From: Solibacillus sp. FSL R5-0449
GTDB taxonomy: Bacteria > Bacillota > Bacilli > Bacillales_A > Planococcaceae
Assembly (NCBI RefSeq): GCF_037975215.1
Contig: NZ_CP150239.1
Coordinates: 153,501-217,500 of the forward strand
Length of the DNA: 64,000 nt
Direction of reading: 5' to 3'
Shown: positions 45,983-54,421 of the stretch, in pieces
Numbering within the stretch: the first letter of the stretch is position 1
Layout: every line of letters begins with the position of its first letter
Program-made: the position numbers and the translations under genes
Notes under the pieces: generated by a model
What the model was told of the DNA's origin: nothing
The model's input: the letters and a program-made list of their open reading frames with translations, nothing else
The model's database searches: none

Positions 45983-46405
45983 TTGAAGAAAATAAATTTA
46001 ATGTGTTCTTTCTTCATCTTACTTATAATAATTACAGGATGTTCTAAGTCTGAACTAGTATATTACTTTGAATACACTGAGATAAATAATGTTGAGACAG
46101 ATGTCCAAGAATGGTTCTCTAAATATGAAGAAGATGGAATTTATTTAGCGAAAAATAAAGAAAATTCCATTGTGTATTTTTATGTAAAAAGCAACAAAAA
46201 TCAAGATGGTAATTACAAAAACTATAACATAGGAATTCAAGGTAATACCGATAAAATGGGGTATTTTGATATATATACGGAATCTTATATAGCGAATCAA
46301 CCTATAGAAAAAGTAGTGGTAATTTATCTTGAAGGCAGTGAGTTAGAAACCATCCGATTTAATGATGAAGAAATATCTATAGAACAAATTGAATCAATAA
46401 AGTAA
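45983..46405 (+). CDS. Putative lipoprotein of unknown function
   Basis: 140 residues starting at a TTG behind AAGGCGG. The N-terminus (MKKINLMCSFFILLIIITGC) is a lipoprotein signal with lipobox IITGC. The mature part is acidic and beta-rich with no recognised domain. It starts 14 bp after the secreted-protein gene and is probably co-transcribed. Anchored at the outer face of the membrane. Confidence 0.65.
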   Translation: MKKINLMCSFFILLIIITGCSKSELVYYFEYTEINNVETDVQEWFSKYEEDGIYLAKNKENSIVYFYVKSNKNQDGNYKNYNIGIQGNTDKMGYFDIYTESYIANQPIEKVVVIYLEGSELETIRFNDEEISIEQIESIK

Positions 46406-46448
46406 AATTACTTAAAAATAAAGTTGATTTAATATAGGGAGAATATTT

Positions 46449-46628
46449 ATGAATGCATTTTTAATTTATTTAACACCTGTTATTGCTTTTATTTTCTTTT
46501 TTAATTTAATTGGAATTGCTCACAAAGTTAAAGATGGAGAAAAGGAGATAACAGTCCAGATATTAATGAGTGGGTTTATGTTTGCGTTTATTATATTTGC
46601 TCTGGTATTATCTGGGATATCTAACTAA
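46449..46628 (+). CDS. Small two-helix membrane protein
   Basis: A 59-residue ORF: MNAFLIYLTPVIAFIFFFNL forms the first helix, a charged HKVKDGEKEI loop follows, then a second helix (ILMSGFMFAFIIFALVLSG). AGGGAG precedes the ATG. Third gene of the secreted protein/lipoprotein unit. Function unknown; the size and topology resemble immunity or accessory peptides, but that is speculation. Confidence 0.55.
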   Translation: MNAFLIYLTPVIAFIFFFNLIGIAHKVKDGEKEITVQILMSGFMFAFIIFALVLSGISN

Positions 46629-46923
46629 ATAAAATAAGTTTTATGTGAGAGATAAGCATATGAACAAACTATAGAGCGTAAGTACTAACCTCAAAGAAGA
46701 ATGATTAGCTAGCAATAACAAGAGTGTCCATAATGACGCTGAATAAGAGGTCATTTTAGATTGATTTTTTCTCGGTGGACTACATAATAAGACAAGCACC
46801 TTCTAATGATGGTCATAATATTCTGATATTTATAAAGGAGCTTTAGGCTAAATAACGATTTAAACAATTCGGTACTGCACCCCAAAGGTTAGAGTGAAAA
46901 ACTAACTTTTGGGGTGATTTTTT

Positions 46924-47483
46924 ATGACTAAATATAATGAAGAATTTAAATTGTTGGTGGTTCAAGAATATTTAAGTGGTTCACTAGGATATAGAGCGAT
47001 AGCGAAAAAATATGGTATCGGTGCTACACCGTTAAGGAAATGGGTACGTGCTTATAAAGAGTTTGGATGTAGTGGCCTATCTGTTAAGAAAACGAAGCAG
47101 TCTTATTCTGTTAATTTAAATTAGATGTATCGAGCTATATGAAACGAACAGGTGCTTCCCATCAAGATACTGCGATTCACTTTAACTTGAATGATCCAAC
47201 TTTAGTTGCTAGTTGGTATCATCGGTGTTTAAAAGAAGGGATAGAGGGCCTGCAAAGAAAACCAAAGTGGCGCCCATCCATGTCTAAGAAACAAAAATCA
47301 ACAGTGAATAACCAAGAAAAAACAATGTCACGTGAGGAGCAGATCGAACGCGAAAATGAACTGCTTCGTTTAGAGGTAGCTTATTTAAATAAGTTGAAGG
47401 CTTTTCGGGAGAATCCAGATGCCTTCCTCGAAAAGCACAAGCTGCCATCGCCTTCGAACTTAAACAAAAAGGATTTCGATTAA
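46924..47483 (+). pseudogene. IS150-like OrfA, frameshifted
   Basis: The first part (MTKYNEEFKLLVVQEYLSGS, HTH ending KQSYSVN) and the second part (SYMKRTGASHQDTAIHFNLN to NLNKKDFD) are in different frames. Restoring one T near 47117 joins them. They encode two tandem helix-turn-helix DNA-binding domains and a C-terminal leucine-rich coiled coil (ENELLRLEVAYLNKL) typical of IS150 OrfA. Confidence 0.82.
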
Positions 47484-48290
47484 AAGATATTTTAAAACAA
47501 GTGGATATTCCAGAAGCGACGTATCATTATCATATCAAACTGTTAGGGCAACACGATCCAGACGTAGTGTGGAAAGTCCTGATTTTAGAGAATTTCGAAA
47601 CATGAAGGTCGCTATGGCTACCGCCGAATTCATACAGATTTAAGAGTGCAAGGGCATAAATTAATCATAAAAAGGTACAACGAATCATGAAAGACCTAGG
47701 GTTAAAGTTTGTAAAGTTCGTACGTAAATCACGCTATAAATCATACAAAGGAACAGTTGGGAAAGCCGCTAAAAACCTTTTGAATCGTAGATTCAGAACG
47801 TCATATGCATTTCAAAAATTGGTGACTGATCGAACTGAATTTAAATGTAAAGATGATGAAAAACTCTATCTAAGTCCGATGATGGATTTATATACTAGTG
47901 AGATAATCGGGTTTAGTATGTCAAAAAGGCCAAGTCTAGATTTTGTGTTAGATTCACTCAAACAAGCACTTCCGATTATTCTATAGCGTGCTGAATATCG
48001 GACAACAATTAAATCCGATCAAGGATGGCACTATCAACACAATACGTGGGTGAAAACAATAAGGCAGAACAGGATTTTTCAAAGCATGTCTCGTAAAGAA
48101 ACATGCGTAGACAATGCGGCCATGGAAAACTTCTTTAGCTTACTAAAATAGGAAATGTATTATGGAGAACAAATCATCTCTTATAAAGGATTACATAAGA
48201 AAATACCAATTATTATAATAAAGTTCGTATTAAACAGAAATTGGCTGGCATGAGTCCGGTAAATTACCGAAAACATGCCAGCCAATTAGT
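47464..48290 (+). pseudogene. IS150-like OrfB transposase, multiply disrupted
   Basis: Pieces in several frames correspond to a DDE integrase-core transposase: LKDILKQVDIPEATYHYH, a HEGRYGYRR-type stretch, MKDLGLKFVKFVRKSRYKSY, LVTDRTEFKCKDDEKLYLSP (first Asp), a KSDQGWHYQHN stretch (second Asp) and AAMENFFSLLK (Glu), followed by a stop in place of the next codon. Several frameshifts and stops show it cannot make active transposase. Confidence 0.82.
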
Positions 48291-48343
48291 TACGTAATAA
48301 AACTCTAACTTTAAGGGGTCACTACCTTCTTAAAAGCTAGAAT

Positions 48344-48378
48344 AAAAGGATTTAGCTATCAAAAGCTAAGTCTTTTTA
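48344..48378. terminator. Terminator at the end of the third recombinase gene
   Basis: AAAAGGATTTAGCT pairs (one or two mismatches) with AGCTAAGTCTTTTT. T runs on both strands; 13 bp past the recombinase stop. Confidence 0.65.
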
Positions 48379-48390
48379 TCCTATAAAACC

Positions 48391-50001
48391 CTAATCAAAT
48401 TTCCCTTCAAAGTAATCTGATAACCATATATTTAGTTCGATTTCTATTTCATTTTTCCCTAAATAAACCTTATCAATTATTCTTGAGAGCATTGCTTTTT
48501 TTAGATCATCATCTGCTTCATTGAACTTTTGCACCCAGTTATCTAATTCGTTTGCCAGGTAATTTACATCGGAATAGTTCTCTCTCTCTCTTTCTAATTC
48601 CTCTTTTAAAGAATTTAATTGTGATAACTTTTCTTCTGTTTGTTTATCTATTACATTAATAGCTGCTGATAACTGTTCAGTAGTAAAAGAACTTTCCCCG
48701 ATTAAAGTTTTCCCAATTTCAAGGTTTAATTTTTCTTGTTGCTTTGTTAAAGCTAAATACTCTTTTTCTAGGTTATAAACATTCCGTTCCTTTATCTTTA
48801 ACAAATCAGCTTTCGTATTTTTGCTTGTATCAAGAAAGGACCTTAATTCAAATTGTGAAAAGATAAATTTTATCTTATTAATAATTAGTGTATCAAATTT
48901 TTTCCCGCCCCAGATATTTTGCTGGTGATCACAATATAGCTTACCTTTGTTTAAAGGACATTTATATCGGTAAATGGTGTTTTTATAGAAGCCGTCTTTG
49001 TTATTATATTTTGAATTCCTATAGAGATAATTAGGGGTAAGCTTTGAACCGCAATATTTGCAATATGCCATCCCTGCAAACAGTAATTTCCCTGCTCTTG
49101 GTATTGCGGATTTGTCCTGTTCATTAATATTACTACTCCTAGTATTTCTTATTTGCTCAGCTTGATTAAATAACTCGTCTGGAATAATTCTTAACTTTTC
49201 ATTAAATGGCTGAGTTCCACCTACAGCATTTTTATACCGCTTTAATCCAATATAAATTGAATTTGATAATATTCTCTGGATGGTACTCACTATAAAAACT
49301 TTACCATCTCTATTACGATATCCATTTTCATTTAAGTAGTCCGCAATTTTTCTATAACCCATATGTTTGTTTACATATAACTTATAAATCAACTTAATCA
49401 TTTCTGATTCATCTTCATCTGGCACTAATTCTTTAACTCGACGTTCTTTATTTTTCCAATGTTGCTCAGCTGTTTCCACAATTTTGTATCCAATTGGGGG
49501 GGAGCCACCTTGAAAATATCCTTGTTCACTAAGTTGTTTTTTTGCTTCTTTTACCCTAATTGAAGTTTTTTGACTTTCACCATCGGATAGCCAAAAGCTT
49601 ATATAATTTAGAAGCTTATCAGTATGAGATTCAATTTTTCTTTGGCCTTCTTTTACAGACCAGACCTCGATATCGTTCTGAACTAAAAAGTTTACCATTA
49701 CTGGTGTTTCATCTTCTCTTCGACCTAAACGATCGAACATAAAGACCAATAATACGTCAAATTCTTTATTTAATGCGCCTTCTTTTAGGATTGCCATTTC
49801 ATCTCGTTCGTTAACTGTTTTTTTCCAACCGGATACTCCTTTTTCGTATAACTCATTTGTTATTATCCAATTAGTTTTGCTTTTAACGAATTCATGACAA
49901 GAATTTTTTTGCATCGGTATATCATCATCTGTACTTACTTGTTGTTTCTTAGATACTCGAAAAAGACACCAAACTCGTTTCATTTTCACACACCCGTTCA
50001 T
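48391..50001 (-). CDS. Large serine recombinase 3
   Basis: 536 residues. Resolvase domain: RVWCLFRVSKKQQ with the nucleophilic serine in FRVS, then FMFDRLGRREDETP. A recombinase domain follows (YKLYVNKHMGYRKIADYLNE, IQRILSNSIYIGLKRY), then a zinc ribbon (CKYCGSKL...CPLNKGKLYC) and a C-terminal coiled coil (about 400-500), as in large serine integrases. A start at 50001 or at the internal ATG 49983 is possible. It follows the 67-residue ORF by 22 bp and is separated from the other two recombinases by a terminator and a repeat array. A good candidate for, or partner in, integration. Confidence 0.92.
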   Translation of the reverse strand: MNGCVKMKRVWCLFRVSKKQQVSTDDDIPMQKNSCHEFVKSKTNWIITNELYEKGVSGWKKTVNERDEMAILKEGALNKEFDVLLVFMFDRLGRREDETPVMVNFLVQNDIEVWSVKEGQRKIESHTDKLLNYISFWLSDGESQKTSIRVKEAKKQLSEQGYFQGGSPPIGYKIVETAEQHWKNKERRVKELVPDEDESEMIKLIYKLYVNKHMGYRKIADYLNENGYRNRDGKVFIVSTIQRILSNSIYIGLKRYKNAVGGTQPFNEKLRIIPDELFNQAEQIRNTRSSNINEQDKSAIPRAGKLLFAGMAYCKYCGSKLTPNYLYRNSKYNNKDGFYKNTIYRYKCPLNKGKLYCDHQQNIWGGKKFDTLIINKIKFIFSQFELRSFLDTSKNTKADLLKIKERNVYNLEKEYLALTKQQEKLNLEIGKTLIGESSFTTEQLSAAINVIDKQTEEKLSQLNSLKEELERERENYSDVNYLANELDNWVQKFNEADDDLKKAMLSRIIDKVYLGKNEIEIELNIWLSDYFEGKFD

Positions 50002-50023
50002 TAGCCTTTAAAAAGGAAGATAA

Positions 50024-50227
50024 TTATAATATCTCTAAGAAAAAGGTTTTTAATCCATTTTTAGCAGCATTTCTTTTTTCTTGATCTTTGGTAAACTTCA
50101 AATGTATTTTTACTTCGTTTTCTGAAATATCCTTTAAATAATCAAAATTATCATCTGATTTGTGCAGATACTTTACTCCACCAATATCAATTTCACCCAA
50201 CGCTTGAGGATGACATACATCCTTCAT
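50024..50227 (-). CDS. Small ORF preceding recombinase 3
   Basis: 67 residues (MKDVCHPQALGEIDIGGVKY onward), soluble and lysine-rich with a short EKRNAAKNGLKTF helix at the end. GGAG lies 9 nt before the ATG. Co-directional with and 22 bp upstream of recombinase 3. No family recognised; the position suggests an accessory factor such as a directionality or regulatory protein, but the sequence does not show it. Confidence 0.5.
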   Translation of the reverse strand: MKDVCHPQALGEIDIGGVKYLHKSDDNFDYLKDISENEVKIHLKFTKDQEKRNAAKNGLKTFFLEIL

Positions 50228-50771
50228 AATAAATCACTCCGATGTTATGGGGTGTTAAAGTGTATTCGTCTTGAATCGATAATATTAGTCAATTTTTTAC
50301 ACCAAAAATGTCTTATAAGAACACCTAATTCAACACCTTTTAATTTCTTTTAAAAAAAGAAAAACCCCATAGAAAAATCTACACATTTGTGTAAATTTTC
50401 TATGGGGTTTTCCCCTTATTAGTTATTTAATTGTTTTTTTATATTTACTACGTGACCGCTAAGATTCGTAAAAAGTTAATTGTTATTTCTAAAAACATTA
50501 TATCATTAGATTTTTATATTGTATGTCTTTTAAAAAAATAATTATATTTTAAGGTTTAGAACTTCGGTTTTTTGACCATAAATGAATTAAAGCGTTCGGT
50601 TTCATAGTCATCGAAGTATACTAAGATGGCTATAAAACCGAATTAATAAGCTCAAAAAGCCTTGATTACAAGGGATTCTAAGAATGTTAATTATATGGAA
50701 GCAAATTTACAGCCTTTGCTTTCGGTTTTACAGCCAGTTAAAAATGTTACTTATTTTATTTCTTCGGTTCT
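50228..50771. other. Gene-free interval between recombinase genes
   Basis: Contains the strong hairpin at 50359-50412 and the five-copy 16-bp repeat family (50563-50778). Otherwise AT-rich with no ORF. Confidence 0.7.
50359..50412. terminator. Strong bidirectional hairpin between recombinases 2 and 3
   Basis: AAAACCCCATAGAAAA pairs with TTTTCTATGGGGTTTT around an ACACATTTGTGT inner stem, with A/T runs on both flanks. It should end the transcript of recombinases 1 and 2. Confidence 0.8.
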
Positions 50772-50778
50772 TTAACCA
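50563..50778. repeat. Five copies of a 16-bp repeat
   Basis: Direct copies at 50563 (TTCGGTTTTTTGACCA), 50595 (TTCGGTTTCATAGTCA), 50721 (TTCGGTTTTACAGCCA) and 50763 (TTCGGTTCTTTAACCA), plus one inverted copy at 50627-50642 (reads TTCGGTTTTATAGCCA on the minus strand). TTCGGTT is invariant and CCA nearly so. The last copy overlaps the stop codon of recombinase 2. Iteron-like, presumably protein-binding sites. Confidence 0.75.
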
Positions 50779-52268
50779 GTTGAATTTTCTAAAGAAACAA
50801 ATGGGGAGAGACGGTAACTAATTTGAATTTCATTATTTTTTTCAAAGTTAATTTTTACTTCATCAAAAAATAATAGGATAAAAACCCTTAATTCTGTATC
50901 TGAAAAATCCTTAAAACTATGATTTAGCATTTCCTTTAAAGTGACTATTAGGTAATCACTATTAAGTAGTAAATCAATTTCTTCCATTGTCTCACTGATA
51001 TAAGTTAATTCTTCTTCTAAATGCTGCTTTGCAGTATGAAACGCTTCAGATAATAGTGTTGAATTTGTTATATCACTTGCTAACATTTTTTCATTAAGGA
51101 GTGTCAATTTGCGTTGCTGCTTTATTCTATCCTTAGTCTTTTTAAGTTTAGTAGACCACTGTTTAAGCTGTTTTCTAGATGAAGTACTAATAGTGTTGAA
51201 TTGGTTATTCCATTTTTTCAGTAGATCATTTAAAACAACTTCATGAACAGGGAGTAACGGAACATTATTATTACATTCTGAGCATTTATAAATTCTATAT
51301 GCCCCAGGTTTCCCTTGAGGCGATTGGTCTTTGGCTATTAAATAAGCATCACAACTCTTACATTTAATAATGGAACGAAGATAAAAGGGTGTACTCATTG
51401 TTCCATAATGGTTTTTTAAATCGTTTATTTGTTTCACCAAATGACTAATTGTTGGGTTAATGATTGGAGAATGTACATTTTTTAATAACTCAATATCTTT
51501 GTCAGGTTTTGGTTTACTGATTTCATAGCTTGTTCTTACATTCCAAGCTAAGTCACCTGTATAAACACGGTTGGAAAGGATATAACCAATTGTACTGCTA
51601 TTCCAAAACGTTATTTTCTCAGTTGTGATAGCGCATTGATTTAAAAATTGAGCAATAATGTTATGAGAATGCCCCCAACTTGCCAGATAATAGATTAATT
51701 CTACTACTATTGCATCTTCATTGGGATGCAAAACACCATTTTCCATAACATAACCTGCAGGGGTACGGGAACCTGGGCGTTTTGGTTGTTCACGAGTTAA
51801 CAGGTTCATTTGAGCATCAGTGGCGCGGTCAGACTTAACTTCTGATTCTTCTGCAGCAAAGACTAGCTTAGCCTGAACAATTGGGTCGTCTGGATTCCAT
51901 TCGCCATCGCCTTGCGTACTAAAAAATTTTACATGAGGATACTGCTGCTTAATAGTAATATAAATTTCATTATAGAAATCAGTGATACTTCGAGTGATTC
52001 GAGATTCCTCGTAAAAGCAGATTGCTTCTGCTCCATTGGCTATATCTTCAAGAATAAGTTGAATACCTTCTCGTTTACTAATGTTATTCCGAAATGCACT
52101 AGTTGCCTTATCTACTCGCCAATTAGTAATGTGTAGGTTTTCTCTTTCAACTAATACTTGGATTCGGCTCTTTTGAATTTCTAAAGAGTTATTGCTATCT
52201 TGTTTTTTATCGGAATACCGAAGATATGCTGATGCTTTTATTAATTTCGAAGTTTCATTATTATTCAT
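50772..52268 (-). CDS. Large serine recombinase 2
   Basis: 498 residues with resolvase start KASAYLRYSDKKQDS (serine in RYS), the DRLxR-like segment SRITRSITDF, a recombinase domain (RTPAGYVMENGVL, IGYILSNRVYTGDLAW), a zinc ribbon (CKSC...CSEC) and a long coiled coil (about 360-450). Its ATG overlaps the stop of recombinase 1 in an ATGA, so translation is coupled. The active-site environment is more divergent than in the other two, so it may act as a partner subunit. Confidence 0.9.
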   Translation of the reverse strand: MNNNETSKLIKASAYLRYSDKKQDSNNSLEIQKSRIQVLVERENLHITNWRVDKATSAFRNNISKREGIQLILEDIANGAEAICFYEESRITRSITDFYNEIYITIKQQYPHVKFFSTQGDGEWNPDDPIVQAKLVFAAEESEVKSDRATDAQMNLLTREQPKRPGSRTPAGYVMENGVLHPNEDAIVVELIYYLASWGHSHNIIAQFLNQCAITTEKITFWNSSTIGYILSNRVYTGDLAWNVRTSYEISKPKPDKDIELLKNVHSPIINPTISHLVKQINDLKNHYGTMSTPFYLRSIIKCKSCDAYLIAKDQSPQGKPGAYRIYKCSECNNNVPLLPVHEVVLNDLLKKWNNQFNTISTSSRKQLKQWSTKLKKTKDRIKQQRKLTLLNEKMLASDITNSTLLSEAFHTAKQHLEEELTYISETMEEIDLLLNSDYLIVTLKEMLNHSFKDFSDTELRVFILLFFDEVKINFEKNNEIQISYRLSPFVSLENSTG

Positions 52269-53650
52269 GATGCATCCAACTCCTTTACAAACGATGATAG
52301 GAACAGATTAATATGAAGATGCGTTTCATAAGCGGAAATATTTGCAACAAATAATTCAATGAGCCGTTGAATCTCTTGTTCATTAAAATTAAAATTTTGC
52401 TGTGACAATAGCTGTATCACTTCTTTAATTTGGCTACTTAATTGTTGTAAAGATAACAGGTCCTGTTCTAAATCATTGTATTTATTTTTTAGTGCTTGAA
52501 TTTCTTCTAAATAGGCGGAAATTAGAGATTTTGCCTTTCCATCATGTGTGCAAATTTTTAAAGAAGTATCTAAATATTTTGATGCTGTGCTTTTTAAGTC
52601 ATTTTGCAACATTTTTTGAGCAACACTCACTTGTTTTGGAATTACTTTTTCTACAAGGGGTACCAAAAGCGTTTGTACATAATTCAAAACAGTTTGTGTT
52701 ACTAAATGATTAATTTCTTCAACGGTAATATGAATACGTTTATGTTTAGCACTACAGACAAAATAACCTCTATCTAATGCATTCTCTTTCCGGTGCTTCA
52801 TTATATTTCCGCATTCACCACATAGTGGCGAAAACAAAATATGTCTATTAGCATCTGCTAATTTTTCTATATAGTAAGCTTTAAATGTATCAATTTTTGT
52901 TTTTACTTCAAGGAAAAGATCCAATGAAATAATTGGGTCCGCATGAGTTAGCACCTGGTAATTGCTTTTTGAAGCGTAATGCCCCGAATAAAATGGGTTT
53001 GTTAAAATTTTAATAATTTTATCTGGATCTTTTAGCCCTTTTCTTCGAAGCATTAAAAAATCAAGGAACTCTTCTTCATTATCAACCTTACTAAAATCGG
53101 TAAATAATGATTCAATTAAACATTTCTTATCCTCGTTAATAATATAACGTGGTTTGTTCGTCTCATTAGTAATTCGTTTATATCCAAAAATATTTGATGG
53201 ATATTGCTTCCGAGCATCCGCAGTACGTGAACTGATATTTTGACCTTCCATTTGAGCAAACATACCGTAAAACGCTTCAAGGGCAAGTTTCTTTTTAAAA
53301 GGTGGCTCATTACTAGCGGTATAGATGACTTCCACATTATATTTAATGAAAATATTTGTTATATCGACGAATTCATAAAAGTTCCTTGCCAACCTGTCCC
53401 GTTTATAGACAACTACTGTCTTAACTTTTCCTTCTTTAATTAAAGCCAATAATTGCATTAAGTTGGGTCTGTGATTCATTTTTAGTTTCGTAGCTGAAAC
53501 ATCATGATCATTTAAATTGGTAATAAAATTTTCTTCACCACTAAGTCCGATTGACTCAAGATACCGCTTAGCAGCAGCATCTTGTAATTCAAGACTTTGA
53601 GCAGCTGAACTTACCCGGCTATAAACAATAATTAAATTTTCCTTCTTCAT
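52265..53650 (-). CDS. Large serine recombinase 1
   Basis: 461 residues: IIVYSRVSSAAQS with Ser14 as the likely nucleophile, KRDRLARNFYEF, GMFAQMEGQNISSRT, a shortened recombinase domain (IIKILTNPFYSGHY), a zinc ribbon (CGECGNIM...CSAKHKRI) and a coiled-coil C-terminus. AAAGGA precedes the ATG. First of two overlapping recombinase genes, downstream of three small ORFs on the same strand. Confidence 0.92.
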   Translation of the reverse strand: MKKENLIIVYSRVSSAAQSLELQDAAAKRYLESIGLSGEENFITNLNDHDVSATKLKMNHRPNLMQLLALIKEGKVKTVVVYKRDRLARNFYEFVDITNIFIKYNVEVIYTASNEPPFKKKLALEAFYGMFAQMEGQNISSRTADARKQYPSNIFGYKRITNETNKPRYIINEDKKCLIESLFTDFSKVDNEEEFLDFLMLRRKGLKDPDKIIKILTNPFYSGHYASKSNYQVLTHADPIISLDLFLEVKTKIDTFKAYYIEKLADANRHILFSPLCGECGNIMKHRKENALDRGYFVCSAKHKRIHITVEEINHLVTQTVLNYVQTLLVPLVEKVIPKQVSVAQKMLQNDLKSTASKYLDTSLKICTHDGKAKSLISAYLEEIQALKNKYNDLEQDLLSLQQLSSQIKEVIQLLSQQNFNFNEQEIQRLIELFVANISAYETHLHINLFLSSFVKELDAS

Positions 53651-53670
53651 ATATTAATCCTTTCGCAAAT

Positions 53671-53826
53671 TTATTTTTTACTAATCAATAAAGCTCGGAG
53701 TTTATAATCATCTTTTGCAACGTGATCAAGAAGTCTTTTTTCAATAAATCTCTTAAACCATAATTCAGATTCAAATGATAATTCTTCAGAGTAACTTACT
53801 TTTACAACTCGAAATTGTTCTTTCAC
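53671..53826 (-). CDS. 51-residue ORF with a hairpin-sequestered ribosome site
   Basis: GTG at 53826 preceded by GGAGGGG. It encodes a 51-residue basic peptide (VKEQFRVVKVSYSEELSFES onward, ending RALLISKK). The gap to recombinase 1 is 20 bp. The ribosome site is wholly inside a 15-bp stem. No family recognised. Likely a leader or accessory ORF of the recombinase operon. Confidence 0.5.
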   Translation of the reverse strand: MKEQFRVVKVSYSEELSFESELWFKRFIEKRLLDHVAKDDYKLRALLISKK

Positions 53827-53828
53827 TT

Positions 53829-53878
53829 AGTTCCCCTCCAGTCCTATTTTTGTCTTCATCTTTGACTGGAAGGGAACT
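53829..53878 (-). promoter_or_regulatory. 15-bp hairpin masking the ribosome site of the 51-residue ORF
   Basis: In the minus-strand RNA, AGTTCCCTTCCAGTC (53878-53864) pairs with GACTGGAGGGGAACT (53843-53829) with one G-U pair and a 20-nt loop; the start codon is 2 nt beyond the stem. The plus strand would carry a T run after the stem and could act as a terminator for antisense transcription. Confidence 0.65.
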
Positions 53879-53880
53879 TT

Positions 53881-54042
53881 TTATACTTTATTTCTTTTTT
53901 TAGTTTTAGTAGACTTCATTTCTCCAAAATCAATGGACATCTGAACATCCTTAATTTCTTTCGAATCATAATTCCCTCTGGGTGTAATAACAGTGCTTGT
54001 TTCATAACCGGAAATTTTAAATTTCTTTATTATTTTGTTCAT
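53881..54042 (-). CDS. 53-residue small ORF
   Basis: MNKIIKKFKISGYETSTVIT onward, ending TKTKKRNKV; ATG at 54042 with AGGAGC. Overlaps the preceding 48-residue ORF by 26 nt and ends just before the hairpin. Lysine-rich; family unknown. A longer frame to 54126 exists but has no ribosome site. Confidence 0.5.
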   Translation of the reverse strand: MNKIIKKFKISGYETSTVITPRGNYDSKEIKDVQMSIDFGEMKSTKTKKRNKV

Positions 54043-54163
54043 AATTTTGCTCCTGAATGTGGATGAACAGCTGAATGATGGACTTCGAAATACCAAAGGT
54101 TTCACAATGTTCAAGACATTGTTCATACCATTTTGGAGTTGTGTAATAACGCTTGTCCTCCAT
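54017..54163 (-). CDS. 48-residue small ORF
   Basis: MEDKRYYTTPKWYEQCLEHC onward; ATG at 54163 with AAAGGAGG 10 nt upstream. First ORF of the recombinase operon. A HTH-like helical segment (GISKSIIQLFIHIQE) is visible, but no family can be assigned. The frame continues to 54229 without ribosome-site support. Confidence 0.5.
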   Translation of the reverse strand: MEDKRYYTTPKWYEQCLEHCETFGISKSIIQLFIHIQEQNYEQNNKEI

Positions 54164-54421
54164 TGCGGAGTGCCTCCTTTCTAGTAAAAGTAGTTTATAT
54201 AATTGGTTGCTACTGGCCTTGGCCTTCAAGCGTTAATCATAATACTTTTAAAATATATAGATTCTTATGGGCCAAAAGACTTGTTTTGTTACGTTAGGGG
54301 AATCTATAAAATTAGGGTAATTAAATCCAGGTTGTTGGTAAACAAATGGTATTTTATGTATACTGATAGGGAAGTAAGGTGAGCTAATATATTCAATAAA
54401 TAGTAGAGAGGGTTATAAGAA

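Larger units (their letters stand above)
46871..48326 (+). mobile_element. Degenerate IS150-like (IS3 family) insertion
   Basis: Imperfect terminal inverted repeats GGTACTGCACCCC...GTTAGAGT (left) and GGTAGTGACCCC...GTTAGAGT (right, reverse complement) bound a ~1.46-kb segment flanked on both sides by TTC, a 3-bp target duplication. Inside are remnants of OrfA (46924-47483) and OrfB (47464-48290). The element is inserted in the mobile island between the secreted-protein unit and the recombinase terminator. Confidence 0.85.

Noticed and set aside
46629..46870. Possible second insertion-sequence remnant before the IS150-like element
   Set aside because: The stretch looks non-coding and repeat-like, but I found no terminal repeats or transposase residues to support it.
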